Of a DNA stretch of 64,000 bases, positions 41,704 through 52,667 are shown in pieces. Under the pieces are notes generated by a model. The model was given only the letters and a program-made list of their open reading frames with translations, ran no database searches and had not been told where the DNA came from. Both the position numbers and the translations under genes were made by a program. The DNA is taken from NCBI GenBank assembly GCA_016703625.1, contig JADJBP010000004.1, positions 310,001 through 374,000 on the forward strand, written 5' to 3'. Within the stretch, counting starts at the first letter, position 1. Each line of letters begins with the position of its first letter. This DNA is from Chitinophagaceae bacterium. GTDB lineage: Bacteria > Bacteroidota > Bacteroidia > Chitinophagales > Chitinophagaceae.

Positions 41704-41725
41704 CATCTTATTGCACAATAAAAAT

Positions 41726-44678
41726 TTAAGAAACTTTCTTTTTCTCAACCACTGTATCTACATCTCCTAAAGGTTTGTCTTTTGCAAAATCAACCAATAC
41801 CGGTACACCCACAAAAATGGAAGAGTAAGCACCTGTAATGATACCGATCAACATCGCAAAAGCAAATCCACGGGTTACTTCACCTCCAAAAACGAAGAGA
41901 ATAAGAATTACAAGGAATACGGTTACGGAAGTCATTATGGTACGGCTCAGGGTATCATTAATGGCACGGTTTATAATGGTTGTCTTATCTGCACCTCTAA
42001 GGTCCCTGGAATATTCACGTATCCTGTCAAAAACGATCACGGTATCATTCATCGAGAAACCAATTACAGTTAATATGGCTGCAATAAAGTGCTGATCAAT
42101 TTCAAGCGGGAACGGTACTATATTTTTAAAGAATGAGAACACGATCAAAGTAACCAATACGTCATGTATCAGTGTTAATATGGTACCAGCTGAATATCTC
42201 CAGTCGCGGAAACGGAAGAAGATATACAGGAAGATGGCCAATATCGCAAAAATGGTTGCTTTTACAGCGCCGCGTTTCAGGTCATCTGATATACTGGGCT
42301 GTACTTTTGAATAACCTTTGATGAATTTATCTTTTTACAAATTCTTCATAAGTAAGGTTAGCTGGCAAAACTTTTTTAAGTCCCTGGTACAATCTTGTTT
42401 TTACAGCACTGTCGGCATTATCTGCTTCTTTTAAATAAGCGGTGGTAATGTTTAAATGCCGGTTGTCACCAACTGTTTTAATGGTGGGGTTATCTCCATC
42501 CAACGCCTTTTAAGGTCTTCACGGATATCATCATTGATTACAGGGCGGTCAAATTCAATGGTATAACTACGGCCTCCTTTAAATTCAACACCATAATGAA
42601 AGCCATTGAAAAATGCGCCAATGCCAAGCAGTAATACAATCCCGGAAATAACATAGGCTACTTTACGGTATTCAACAAACTTATACTTTGCATTTCTGAA
42701 AATGCGCTTTGAAAAATTGGTGAAATAATTAAAATGGCGGTTCTTTTTGGTCCAGAGGTCTGTAATGAGCCTGGAAACCAAAATACCACAGAATAAGGAT
42801 AATAATATACCAATGATCTGGGTAGTGGCAAAGCCAAGTACCGGGCCTAATCCAAAATAAAACAAGATGAATGCGGTTAACAAAGAGGTAACGTGCGCAT
42901 CAATTACAGGAGCCAGTGAGCGGCTATAACCGGCAATTATCGCCTGCTGGTATGCTTTACCTTTTGTAAGTTCATCTTTTATCCTTTCAAAAATAATAAC
43001 ATTCGTGTCAACTGCCAGGCCGATGGTCAATACCAGACCGGCGATACCGGGTGCCGTTAAAGTAAAGCCCATTGCCGTTAATACACCAATGGTAAACAGC
43101 AGGTTCAATATGAGGGCAATATTGGCAACCCAGCCACCTGTGTTGTAATAAACCAACATTAATATAAATATCACCAGGAATGCAATACCAAAGGACATGG
43201 CGCCTCCTCTTACAGCTTCCTTACCAAGTGTAGGTCCAACAACCTGTTGAGCCACGATCTTGGCAGGTGCATCCAGTTTACCTGATTGTAACAGGTCGGC
43301 CAGGTCCTGGGCTTCCTGTACAGTAAAATTTCCTGAGATCTCAGAACTTCCGCCTTCAATGGGGCCGTTCACATTGGGTGCTGAATAAACAATATCATCC
43401 AGTACGATGGCAATTGGGCGGCCCACGTTCTTAGCAGTTAGCCGGGCCCATGTTTTTGCACCTGCACTGGTCATATCCATTTTAATGGCCGGCCTTGCCT
43501 TTTTCATCATTACCTTGCGAGGCTTTACTTACACCTTCACCTTCCAGTGGCGCTTTCTCGCTTCCCGGAAGGGTTTTAACAACATATAACTGGAAAAAAC
43601 GTTGATTTCCTTTTGCTGCTTTTTCTTCAACACCCAATAAAAATTTGGCATCTGCCGGTAAAGCAGTTTTTACCACATCATTATTCAGGTATTCGTAAAA
43701 TACAGCAGTATCCTGTGTGGCCACGCTGCCAATACTTGATGAAAAGTATTGTTTGCCGGTAGCCGGATCCGTTTGCGGATTTTGCGGGTTAATTACCCTG
43801 AAAAACGGATTTACATTGTCGAGTAATTTTGTAGAATCTACTACACCCGAATCACTTACACCATTCAGGTATTTCTGCAGGTTTTCGTCTGCGAGTTTCA
43901 GTGACTCAGCCAGTTCATCTATGCGGTAAACTTCCCAAAACTGCAGCCGGGCTGATGCCTGTAACTGTTTACGTACCCTGTCAATATCGGTTACGCCTGC
44001 CAGTTCCACATTGATGATGCCTTTATTTTCGTCGAAATTGATATTGGGCTGGGCAACTCCGAATTTATCGATACGGCGTACCAGGATCTTATAGGTTTCT
44101 TTAATGGCGCCGGTTGCTACCGTTTTTAGTTTAGCCGTAACCGTGGCATCATTATCATTGATCTTAACATCTTTTTCTGCTCCTGCAAATATGCCGGCCA
44201 GTTTTCCGGCACCATTCTGCTTGATATATGATTCAACAAAAAGTGAAATAAAATCATCTTCCCTGGATGCTTTAAGCTGGTTTGCAGTACTGATCGCATT
44301 CAGCAGGGCCGGATCTTTTGAATTATTACTTAATGATTTTAAGAGGTCAGCAAGGCTTACATCCAATGTAACACTGATACCACCCTGCAGGTCAAGACCC
44401 AGGTTAAGTTCATTGGCTTTACACTGCTTGTAGGTTGTTCCAAATACCGGGTAAATCTTCTTGTCAGCTGTACTGTCGAGAATGCGTTTTTTCCTGAACT
44501 CGATGGCTGCTTCTTTTTCTTCACCTTTTAAATCCGGGTAAGCAGCTTTCACAATTTTGGTTGCCTGTGCTTTTACGGTATTTTCGTAATTACGGATTAC
44601 CAGTGTATATGATAATTCCCAGATTGAAATAACTGTAAGTGCAATAGTAAAAAACCAAACCAAACCTTTTAGTTTCAT
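41726..44678 (-). CDS. secDF: Protein translocase subunit SecDF, fused (three frameshifts)
   Basis: Proton-driven accessory subunit of the Sec translocon, with SecD and SecF fused as usual in Bacteroidota. SecD part: ATG 44678, first membrane helix, LNLGLDLQGGISVTLDV (D1 motif), then helices with the D4/D5-type GLAVDTNVIIFERIKDE. SecF part: GVEFKGGRSYTIEFDRP and FSMNDTVIVFDRIRE. Breaks: T5 at 43500-43504 (one too many), T4 at 42508-42511 (one too few), T5 at 42332-42336 (one too many), plus-strand notation. Repaired, about 984 residues. This essential gene is strong evidence that the lesions are consensus errors. Confidence 0.94.
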
Positions 44679-44725
44679 AATAATAGTCGTTTTAGTAGCT
44701 TCTTCGTTTGAATTTTAGAAGTGTG

Positions 44726-44733
44726 CAAAGATA
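44726..44733 (-). promoter_or_regulatory. -7 box upstream of secDF
   Basis: CAAAGATA (plus strand) is TATCTTTG on the coding strand, an exact TAnnTTTG, 48 bases before the secDF ATG. No convincing -33 element. Confidence 0.45.
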
Positions 44734-44806
44734 GGGGAAAAACCCATTTAGTTTTTATGATGGTTAATTTTAGAATTTTACCCATTTTGCATGTAAAACC
44801 GGTCAT

Positions 44807-46126
44807 ATGGTCTGTAAAAATAATGCAATACTTCATTTAACGGCCGGAATATGCTTTTTCCTTTCCTGCAGTGCTGTTAAACACAACAAACAAATGGAAA
44901 ATAAAAATGATAAATTCCCTGTTATGGAAATAACAACACAGTACCCGGATCCCTTCCTGGATTCATTGCTGAAAAGTTACCCGCAATATTTCAGCGAACT
45001 GTTGAAAAACAGGGAAGCGCTGAATGTACAGATCTTATATACGCAGGTGAACCGTGACCTGAACGGTAATGCTTCCCTGCAGCATCACCGGTACAATACC
45101 AATACAAACCAATATTTTTACCCGGCATCCACCGTTAAACTGCCCATTGTTTTGCTGGCCCTGCAAAAGCTGAATGAATTAAAGGATCTGAAGATCGACC
45201 GAAACAGCACTATGTTGACCGAAACCGCTTTCAGCGGTCAAACGCCTGTTTACAATGACCCCACCACTAAAGATGGCAAACCAACTGTTGCCAATTATAT
45301 AAAAAAGATCTTACTGGTAAGCGACAATGATGCATACAACCGCCTGTATGAATTTTTAGGACAGGATTATATCAACAATGAAATGCATAAAAAAGGGTAT
45401 AAAGATGTGCAGATCCTGCACCGGCTGGAGATCTTTTTATCGGAAGAAGAGAACAGGAATACCAACCCGGTAACATTCTATGATCCCGGCAGCCGCGTTT
45501 TGTATCATCAGCCGGCACAAAGAAACGCTGCCACATATGCTGTTCGCAATGACAGTATCGGTAAAGGATATTACCGTAATGGCAAACTGGTACAGGCGCC
45601 CATGGATTTTTCAAAAAAGAACAGGATCGGTCTGGAAGACCTGCATAAGATACTCATCGGCCTGGTCTTCCCGGATAAAGTGCCGGCAAATGAACGCTTT
45701 AATATTACAGAGGATGACCGGCAATTTGTTTTAAAATATATGAGCATGTACCCAACCGAAAGTACATTCCCGCCGTATGCTGCCGATACCATACAATACT
45801 GGCCGGCTTACTGTAAATTTTTATTGTTCGGTAAAGAAAAAGGAAAATTGCCTGGAAATATCCGGGTTTTTAATAAAGTGGGCAATGCTTACGGCCATTT
45901 GACCGATGTTGCCTATGTTGCTGATTTTAAAAATAAGGTTGAGTTCTTCGTATCAGCCGTTATATACTGCAACAGTGATGGCATATTAAATGATGATACC
46001 TATGATTATGACAGCATTGGTTTTCCTTTTATGAAAAACCTCGGGAGGGTTATTTATGATCACGAACGGATAAGGAACCATAAAAATAGGCCTGACCTGT
46101 CAACTCTTTTATTTACTTATGATTAA
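44807..46126 (+). CDS. Class A beta-lactamase-like serine hydrolase lipoprotein
   Basis: 439 residues with a lipobox at Cys21 (CFFLSCSAV), so anchored to a membrane. The penicillin-interacting fold motifs are present: Ser108-TV-Lys111 (SxxK), Ser172-Asp173-Asn174 (SDN) and KVG near residue 358. The omega-loop ExxLN of true class A beta-lactamases is not seen, and inserted loops make it longer than the usual 290 residues. I call it a beta-lactamase-related hydrolase, perhaps a peptidoglycan or peptide hydrolase, not a resistance enzyme. Followed closely by the aminotransferase gene. Confidence 0.78.
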   Translation: MVCKNNAILHLTAGICFFLSCSAVKHNKQMENKNDKFPVMEITTQYPDPFLDSLLKSYPQYFSELLKNREALNVQILYTQVNRDLNGNASLQHHRYNTNTNQYFYPASTVKLPIVLLALQKLNELKDLKIDRNSTMLTETAFSGQTPVYNDPTTKDGKPTVANYIKKILLVSDNDAYNRLYEFLGQDYINNEMHKKGYKDVQILHRLEIFLSEEENRNTNPVTFYDPGSRVLYHQPAQRNAATYAVRNDSIGKGYYRNGKLVQAPMDFSKKNRIGLEDLHKILIGLVFPDKVPANERFNITEDDRQFVLKYMSMYPTESTFPPYAADTIQYWPAYCKFLLFGKEKGKLPGNIRVFNKVGNAYGHLTDVAYVADFKNKVEFFVSAVIYCNSDGILNDDTYDYDSIGFPFMKNLGRVIYDHERIRNHKNRPDLSTLLFTYD

Positions 46127-46159
46127 TGGCTATTTTTGTCCATACCAAAAAAACAGCAA

Positions 46160-47350
46160 ATGCAATTATCTTCTTTACTGCAACGATTTAATGAACCGGA
46201 AACCTTAAAGATGGCCAAACTGGGACGTGAATTAAGGGCAAATGGTTTTGATATTACCGACCTGAGTTTGGGCGAACCCGATTTTGACACACCGGAACAT
46301 ATTAAAGCTGCTGCCAAAAAAGCCATTGATGATAATTACAGCCATTATACGCCTGTTGCAGGTTACCTTGATTTGCGGGAAGCGGTTTGTACAAAACTGA
46401 AAAGAGATAACAACCTGGATTATACGCCTGATCAAATTGTGGTGAGCACAGGCGCCAAGCAAAGCATTGCCAATACGGTAATGAGTATAGTAGACAAAGG
46501 CGATGAAGTGATCATACCAACACCTTATTGGGTAAGCTATTCAGAGATCGTGCGCATGGCCGGCGGAGAAGTTAACATGGTAACCACTTCCATTGATAAT
46601 GATTATAAAATTACCGCTGCAGAACTGGAAGCCGCGATAACCGAAAAAACAAAACTGTTCATGTTCTCATCGCCCTGCAACCCAAGCGGGGCAGTTTATT
46701 CTAAAGAAGAATTAAGGGCATTGGCCGAAGTTTTTAAAAAGCATCCAAATGTATTCATAATGAGTGATGAGATCTATGAATTCATTAATTATGAAGGAAG
46801 TCACCAGAGCATAGCACAATTTGATTTTTTAAAAGACAGGGTCATTATTATAAACGGGTTGAGTAAAGGGTATGCCATGACGGGCTGGCGCCTGGGTTAT
46901 ATTGCAGCCCATGCAACCATTGCCAAAGCCTGTGAAAAAATACAGGGACAAATTACCAGTGGTGCCAATGCAGTAACACAACGGGCAGCCATAACTGCTT
47001 TAACCGGTGATATGAAACCAACTGCCATGATGCTGGCTGAGTTTACCAAACGCAGGAAAAGGGTAATGGAATTGCTTACAAAAATACCGGGACTGGTTTG
47101 CAGCGAACCACAGGGTGCGTTTTATGTTTTTCCGCAGGTGAATTCTTTTTTTGGAAAAGCTGATGGTGAACATAAAATTGAAAATGCAGATGACCTTTGT
47201 ATGTATTTATTGAACTCAGCACATGTGTCAACAGTTACCGGCAGGGCCTTTGGCGAACCCAACTGTATCCGCATTTCTTTTGCCAACAGCGTGGAAAATA
47301 TAGAAAAAGGGTTTGCAAAAATTAAAGAAGCGCTGGCTACATTGAAATAG
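46160..47350 (+). CDS. Class I pyridoxal-phosphate aspartate aminotransferase
   Basis: 396 residues from ATG 46160 (MQLSSLLQRFNEPETLKMAK), the usual start in the family; a TTG at 46136 is possible. The PLP lysine is Lys236 in NGLSKGYAMTGWRLGY. Substrate-side motifs: SLGEPDFDTP, SPCNPSGAVY, SDEIYEF, and the C-terminal NCIRISFA with the carboxylate-binding Arg. Transfers amino groups between aspartate and 2-oxoglutarate (type Ib). It is 33 bases after the beta-lactamase-like gene. Confidence 0.92.
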   Translation: MQLSSLLQRFNEPETLKMAKLGRELRANGFDITDLSLGEPDFDTPEHIKAAAKKAIDDNYSHYTPVAGYLDLREAVCTKLKRDNNLDYTPDQIVVSTGAKQSIANTVMSIVDKGDEVIIPTPYWVSYSEIVRMAGGEVNMVTTSIDNDYKITAAELEAAITEKTKLFMFSSPCNPSGAVYSKEELRALAEVFKKHPNVFIMSDEIYEFINYEGSHQSIAQFDFLKDRVIIINGLSKGYAMTGWRLGYIAAHATIAKACEKIQGQITSGANAVTQRAAITALTGDMKPTAMMLAEFTKRRKRVMELLTKIPGLVCSEPQGAFYVFPQVNSFFGKADGEHKIENADDLCMYLLNSAHVSTVTGRAFGEPNCIRISFANSVENIEKGFAKIKEALATLK

Positions 47351-47406
47351 AACCTCAAAAAGGTACAAATTTGTTTTATAACACAGCTTTGGTAAGATAA
47401 TAAAAA

Positions 47407-48300
47407 TTACAGGCTGTAATCTTCAATTAAAAAGCAAACCCGCATCAGCAGTTGATCGGTATAATTGCCAATATTTTTGTTTGCAGCTTTGGAAACCTGG
47501 TATAAATTATTTTCAGCTGCGATTGTAGATTGTGCTGTTTTATTTTTTGGATCCTCCCGCGACCAGGCAGTATAATACCTGAGGTTATCAACTCTTCTGC
47601 CATTGTACAGTAAGATCACTGTTTCAGTTGATGTATTAATGACCTGGTCTGTAACAGAAACTATTGTTTGGCCGTAACTGGATTTGTCAATGGCAATTCC
47701 TGCAGGCCTGTTGGTAACTGTAAAATTCCTATTTTCTGTGATCAGACCTATTTTAACACCATCCTGCATGATTACCCGGTCATTGATAATGGTGACCGGT
47801 TTGGACCTGTCACGAACCACCTGTTCATTAAAATACCTCGTTTCATTCAGGTGATCTTCAAATGATCTTATTTTAGCAAGCAATGCGGGCCCGCCGTAAT
47901 AATGGCTGATAAAACGCGATACATTTTTCGGGATCAGTTCATTTTTGCTGATGAGGTTATAATCCCTGATGATCTTTGCCAGCACCAGCGGAAAAGCTTC
48001 TTCTTCAATGTATATGGCAAAGGTATCTGCAGTTGGAGGGAAAGTTAATTCGTAATAATAAAATGGTTTTAACTCTGCAACCGGTGCGTTGAATTTGATG
48101 ACTTCCGCTTTTATTAAAACATAATCAGAAAAACTGTACACTTCCATATTATAGCGTTGCGGCGAATTGCTGAGTTCTTTCGCATATAATGCTATGGGTT
48201 TATTGTTGATAAAAATAACAGAGTCATTCAGCCTTAGATCCTGTGCATACAGTGCTGGTGCTGCCAGGCAAATAAGCAATGTGGTAAGAAACAGTTTCAT
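47407..48300 (-). CDS. Exported hypothetical protein (297 aa)
   Basis: ATG 48300 gives a clean signal peptide (MKLFLTTLLICLAAPALYAQ); a longer frame from 48372 has no signal at its start. The mature part is beta-rich with repeated DLRLNDSVIFINNKPIA-like strands. No family recognised. Upstream (48301-48503) holds no other gene. Confidence 0.6.
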   Translation of the reverse strand: MKLFLTTLLICLAAPALYAQDLRLNDSVIFINNKPIALYAKELSNSPQRYNMEVYSFSDYVLIKAEVIKFNAPVAELKPFYYYELTFPPTADTFAIYIEEEAFPLVLAKIIRDYNLISKNELIPKNVSRFISHYYGGPALLAKIRSFEDHLNETRYFNEQVVRDRSKPVTIINDRVIMQDGVKIGLITENRNFTVTNRPAGIAIDKSSYGQTIVSVTDQVINTSTETVILLYNGRRVDNLRYYTAWSREDPKNKTAQSTIAAENNLYQVSKAANKNIGNYTDQLLMRVCFLIEDYSL

Positions 48301-48503
48301 CAGATCTGGTTTGAAGGTATAACTTAACAGCAGGTTGGTTTGCCTGATCAAACATATCAATAATAAATTCATATTCCAATACCCGGTCCTTCATTTAACA
48401 GCACTTTAAAAATACAGGCTGATAAATTGTATTTCAATGAAAAGGTTTTGTGGTACTGAAAATTAAAATCAACAAACATGGTTGTTTGAACGGGGATCCG
48501 GTT

Positions 48504-50132
48504 TTATTCAAACAGTTCCAGCCAGTTTTTTGGCCGGCGGTTATCCAGCCATTTAAATCCTTTCAATTCTTTTTTATCGGAAGGGATATCACGTATCGGG
48601 TATAATACACCGTTCACATCATTTACAAATTTCACCTTGTTCAGTTCCTTCTTCACAAAATAAACATTGATCTCATCGCCGCTGCTGCGGTTCATGCCCA
48701 CGTAGGCGCTGTCATCATCCTGCGGGTAAAAGATACTTTCGGCAGGACTGCCCTTTACCTTTACAAAGTCAATGGATCCATCCACAAAATATCCGTTTAA
48801 TGTGCGGCCGGCTATCTGGTTAAACATACCTTCCGTGGTTTGGTTAACGATCATGCCATTATTAAAAACGTACAACCGTTTTGGTTTTTGATTTTGGGTG
48901 AACATGTATAATGTATCGCCGGTGATCTGCGATTTATCATTCCACACAACCGGTTCCCCAAATAATTTAAAGGTAGAGTCAACGGTAGAGTAGTGGAGGC
49001 TGTCGCTCACGGCCTGTAATGAATCATTAAAGATGCGCACGTTGTGAAAACCGATAAAATACCTGATGGAAGAATCCGCATCATTGGTATTAACGGCCAG
49101 CGTGGTCTTTAAGGTATCTGTTTGTGTAAACACCTTTCTTTCGAGGCTGTCGTATTTCCGCAATCCCGAAAAAAGCGTATCCGCGGCAATGTAAGTGCTG
49201 TCACCGTCCTTGTGGATGATCATGACCGGTTTGCGGCTGGCAAAAAAGGAGTTTACATTCATATCAGCATATATTTCTCCGCCCAGGACGGTAATATTAT
49301 TGACACTGTCAACCAGTTTGGCATTGCCCTGCATTTGCAGGGTATTGTTCTTTTTGTCAAAGGCAATGGAACGGGCAGAACCGCTCCGGGTGCTGTCGCT
49401 GAACGAAGCGCCATCGGTAAAAATGGCTTCCCCGGTGGCTAAATTATAGGTGCCGGCATTGGTGTTGATAATGCTTCCGTCCTTACCCACGATCTTTGTT
49501 TTGGCAATAAAAGTGGCAATATTTGTTTTTATATTGTACAGCAAACTGTCGGTATAAATATCCCGGTCGGGATCCACGAGGTGAACATTGTCTTTAAAAT
49601 ACACATCCTTGGTATCGGCATAGTAAACCGCTTCCCGGCTGGTCAATACCGTTTTTTCATTTACGATCCTGTCTCCGCTTTTGTAAATGGCAATGCCGGT
49701 CCGCAAGTTATATTCCAGGTCATCGGTGTACAGGGTGCCCTTTTTATCGGTTAGCCTTACTTTCTTTTTTAAATAGGCCATGCGTTCTGCACCTACATAA
49801 CGCAGGTATTGTGCATAGGTATGAATGCTGTCGTTGTCGTTGATGTGAATATTCCCGAAAGCCTCCACAATATTGGTCTTGCGGTTGATGGTGGCACTGT
49901 CGCAGTAAAATGTGGTAAGTCCTTCCCTGATGATCACATTACCGGCAATGGTCTCCAGTGAAGTAACTGAATCAATGGTGATCAGCCTTAAACTGTTGCC
50001 ACGGAGGATTTCGATGGAACGTATGGTATCACCAGATGCGGTTGTTTGAATGACCTGCTGTGCAGAAAGCTGTAAACTGCTGGCCATTAAAAAAAGGATC
50101 AGGCATTTGCTGATTGTACATTTCAATCTCAA
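48504..50132 (-). CDS. OstA/LptA-like exported protein
   Basis: 542 residues, signal peptide ending LQLSAQQ. It is made of repeated beta-strand units typical of the OstA-like (LptA jelly-roll) fold: VIIREGLTTFYCDSATINRK, VEAFGNIHINDNDSIHTYA, LYTDDLEYNLRTGIAIYK and so on. Such proteins are thought to carry LPS or lipid across the periplasm to LptD. Last gene of the amidase-MlaD-OstA unit (60-base gap from the MlaD gene), and LptD lies just beyond the amidase. The role is inferred from fold and context. Confidence 0.85.
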   Translation of the reverse strand: MRLKCTISKCLILFLMASSLQLSAQQVIQTTASGDTIRSIEILRGNSLRLITIDSVTSLETIAGNVIIREGLTTFYCDSATINRKTNIVEAFGNIHINDNDSIHTYAQYLRYVGAERMAYLKKKVRLTDKKGTLYTDDLEYNLRTGIAIYKSGDRIVNEKTVLTSREAVYYADTKDVYFKDNVHLVDPDRDIYTDSLLYNIKTNIATFIAKTKIVGKDGSIINTNAGTYNLATGEAIFTDGASFSDSTRSGSARSIAFDKKNNTLQMQGNAKLVDSVNNITVLGGEIYADMNVNSFFASRKPVMIIHKDGDSTYIAADTLFSGLRKYDSLERKVFTQTDTLKTTLAVNTNDADSSIRYFIGFHNVRIFNDSLQAVSDSLHYSTVDSTFKLFGEPVVWNDKSQITGDTLYMFTQNQKPKRLYVFNNGMIVNQTTEGMFNQIAGRTLNGYFVDGSIDFVKVKGSPAESIFYPQDDDSAYVGMNRSSGDEINVYFVKKELNKVKFVNDVNGVLYPIRDIPSDKKELKGFKWLDNRRPKNWLELFE

Positions 50133-50192
50133 AGTTTCAATTTTTATTTCAGCCTGTAAATTGGGATTTAATATGATAATGGAATGGTAAAA

Positions 50193-51209
50193 TTATTTTT
50201 GATTGAGATAAGGAGCATTTACAGTATCGGGCAAGGGGACCAATAAACCCGTGCTGGTATTCTTTTTCCCAAACACGGATATGTTGATATATCTTTTCGG
50301 GTTTGTTTTCAGGTCATCGATCAGCAGGTTCAGTTTATTGGCAGTAGCCGTAAGGTTATTGTACAGTTTGGTATCATTCAGCAATAATCCGGCCGTGCCG
50401 GATGTGCTGTTTAGTTTGCCGATGGTTGATTTCAGGTCGCCGATGGTTGTATTTAAGGTGTTGAGTGTTTGCTGCAGGTCTAAATTGGAAAGGTTGGTAG
50501 CGGTTTTATCCAGGTTGCTTACCATGTTGTTGATCTTGCCGCTGTTCTTATCCAGGTTGGAAGTAAATGAATTCAGGTTATTGAGTGTACCGGCCAGGGC
50601 ACCTGTTTGTGTGTTTAGTAAAACCTGCAATGATGCAGAAGCTCCGATCAGGTTAGCCGTTGTTTTGTTCAGGTTTGCAAGGGTGGCCCCGATATTGTTT
50701 TTTGCGTTGGGGTCCAGGATATGGTTTACACTCATCATGATCGAATCAATGGAGGTAACAGCCTTGGTAACCTGGTAAAGGACCGGGTCTACTTTACTCA
50801 ATACATCCGTAAAGATCCCGGAAGAAGCTTCCGTAGCTATGGTATCATTTTTAGGGATATACTGTTTGGCATCGCCCAATGTTATTTCTACACTGGTTAT
50901 GCCCAGTAAAGAAGGTTTAATGATGGCAATGGAATTAACCGGGATGTTCACATCCTTGGTCATGTTCATATTCACCAGTATCTCTTTCATGTTCTTATCC
51001 GTAGTGATACTGTACACGGTGCCAACCTGCAGGCCGTTGATCATGACCGGGTTTGAAGCAGCCAGGCCCTGTACATTGGTGTATTTGGCAAACAGGTTAT
51101 GGCTTTTACCAAAGAATGTTTTTCCTTTTAAAAAGTTAAAGCCCAATACCAATAATACGATGGCAATGGCCGTTAAGGAACCTATTTTTGTTTCGTTTGA
51201 AATTTTCAT
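50193..51209 (-). CDS. MlaD/MCE-domain lipid transport protein
   Basis: 338 residues with one N-terminal membrane helix (IGSLTAIAIVLLVLGFNF) and an MCE domain (LFAKYTNVQGLAASNPVMI, NGLQVGTV). The rest is a long helical region of repeated NLNKTTANL and NLDKTATNL heptads, probably the coiled-coil tube that holds MCE hexamers together. MlaD proteins bind phospholipid at the inner membrane and pass it to or from the outer membrane. Neighbours in order are the amidase (52 bases upstream) and the OstA-like gene (60 bases downstream). Confidence 0.9.
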   Translation of the reverse strand: MKISNETKIGSLTAIAIVLLVLGFNFLKGKTFFGKSHNLFAKYTNVQGLAASNPVMINGLQVGTVYSITTDKNMKEILVNMNMTKDVNIPVNSIAIIKPSLLGITSVEITLGDAKQYIPKNDTIATEASSGIFTDVLSKVDPVLYQVTKAVTSIDSIMMSVNHILDPNAKNNIGATLANLNKTTANLIGASASLQVLLNTQTGALAGTLNNLNSFTSNLDKNSGKINNMVSNLDKTATNLSNLDLQQTLNTLNTTIGDLKSTIGKLNSTSGTAGLLLNDTKLYNNLTATANKLNLLIDDLKTNPKRYINISVFGKKNTSTGLLVPLPDTVNAPYLNQK

Positions 51210-51261
51210 GATGGTTTTGAGCTTAGTTAAAAGAAATGATTAAGCCTAAGTCAAAAGTAAT

Positions 51262-52623
51262 TTAATTATTATTCTTTAATTCAAATTGTATTGAAGCATT
51301 ATTTTTCAGGTCGGCCGACAAACGTACTTCATGCCTGTTTGTACCATCTGTGATCACCATCAGCGCTGTATTGGGCGGCAGGCTTCCCAAGTTATCTGCG
51401 AACAACACCAGCTCATTGTATTTTCCCGGTTCTACGGTAAGGGTAAAAGAATGCGCTGTTGCCGTCAAAGATCTTTTATTGACGATCTGTTGCTTGTTAA
51501 AGTAAACAGAAACGATATCATTGTCAATTTCACCGTCATCATACAGGTCCACTTTCACCTGGCTGTTTTTTACCTGGATGGTCTTTGTGTCTTTTACAGT
51601 TCTTTTTTCAAATTCGGGTGAAGCGGCCGGTTGGTTTTTATCTATTGCAGCAATAACAGGTTTGCCGGAGTTATTTGCGCTTTCCACCTGTGCTTTATAC
51701 CGCTGAACGGCTTTGGTTATGGCAACGGCCAGTTCCTGCTGCCCTTTTTCACTGTTGATATAGATTTCATCTTCGGGGTTATTGATAAAGCCCGTTTCAA
51801 TTAAAATGGCCGGCATATTGGTAGCCTGTAAAACCCAAATGCCCACCTGCCGCTGGTTAACGCCCAGTGCCTGCCTGCCGGTATTTTCCACTTCTTCATT
51901 TACCAGTGTGGCCAGGCGGTCACTTCTTTCCTGGTATCTTTTGGCATAAATAGCAGCAATGGTTCTTCCTTCCGGCGACCTGAAATCAAAAGTGGTCTCT
52001 GTTGAATCCAGGCCACCCGTTTCGATCTCAAAATTTTCATCACCATCCATGATGGCTTTTAATTTATCACTGGTCTTATGTGCCGCAAATATCCATACAC
52101 TGGTACCGCTCCTGGTGAGCGGGATCTTAAAATACTCATACACCGGTTCAGTAACCTCGTACGGTTTTCTAACTTTCTTCCTTTTCTTTCCTTTACCGGT
52201 ATACGTGGTCTTATAGCGGGTCACTGTTCTTTCGCCAATTTGTCTTTTACCCTGCTTTAAAGGACCACTATCGGCATGGATACATAAAAAAAGGTCACCC
52301 CTGTATTCATTGGCAATTTTTGCTTTTTCGGTGGGTGTCTGGTAAATATCGGTGGTACGGGTAGGAACAATCTTTACATCAGGCATCTGTTTTTTAAGTT
52401 CTTCAACCAGTTTTAAAGCAATGGCAAGCGTAATTTCTTTTTCCTTTGAACGTAGTGAATTTTCATACTGACCGGTAGCGCCCATATCTTTTCCGCCATG
52501 CCCTGCATCTACAATAATTGTTTTAATATATTTCGGACCCTGGGCAGATGATTCTTTTAATATTAACAAATGTAAAGCAGCAAACAGAAATAAAAAGGGC
52601 ACTTTGTTCCTGAACATATTCAT
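51262..52623 (-). CDS. N-acetylmuramoyl-L-alanine amidase (Amidase_3)
   Basis: 453 residues with a signal peptide (FLFAALHLLILKESSAQG). Zinc site: His in IIVDAGHGGKDMGATG, Glu in SKEKEITLA, His in LFLCIHADSG, catalytic Glu in ILIETGFINNPEDE. An insertion (KTTYTGKGKKRKKVRKPYEV) separates the second and third motifs, and a C-terminal domain of about 130 residues follows. It cleaves the amide between muramic acid and the stem peptide in the periplasm, in daughter-cell separation. First gene of the minus-strand unit and divergent from LptD. Confidence 0.92.
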   Translation of the reverse strand: MNMFRNKVPFLFLFAALHLLILKESSAQGPKYIKTIIVDAGHGGKDMGATGQYENSLRSKEKEITLAIALKLVEELKKQMPDVKIVPTRTTDIYQTPTEKAKIANEYRGDLFLCIHADSGPLKQGKRQIGERTVTRYKTTYTGKGKKRKKVRKPYEVTEPVYEYFKIPLTRSGTSVWIFAAHKTSDKLKAIMDGDENFEIETGGLDSTETTFDFRSPEGRTIAAIYAKRYQERSDRLATLVNEEVENTGRQALGVNQRQVGIWVLQATNMPAILIETGFINNPEDEIYINSEKGQQELAVAITKAVQRYKAQVESANNSGKPVIAAIDKNQPAASPEFEKRTVKDTKTIQVKNSQVKVDLYDDGEIDNDIVSVYFNKQQIVNKRSLTATAHSFTLTVEPGKYNELVLFADNLGSLPPNTALMVITDGTNRHEVRLSADLKNNASIQFELKNNN

Positions 52624-52667
52624 CTCGTTTTATTCGGGGTTAGTAATAAATCGGTTATTCACAATTT

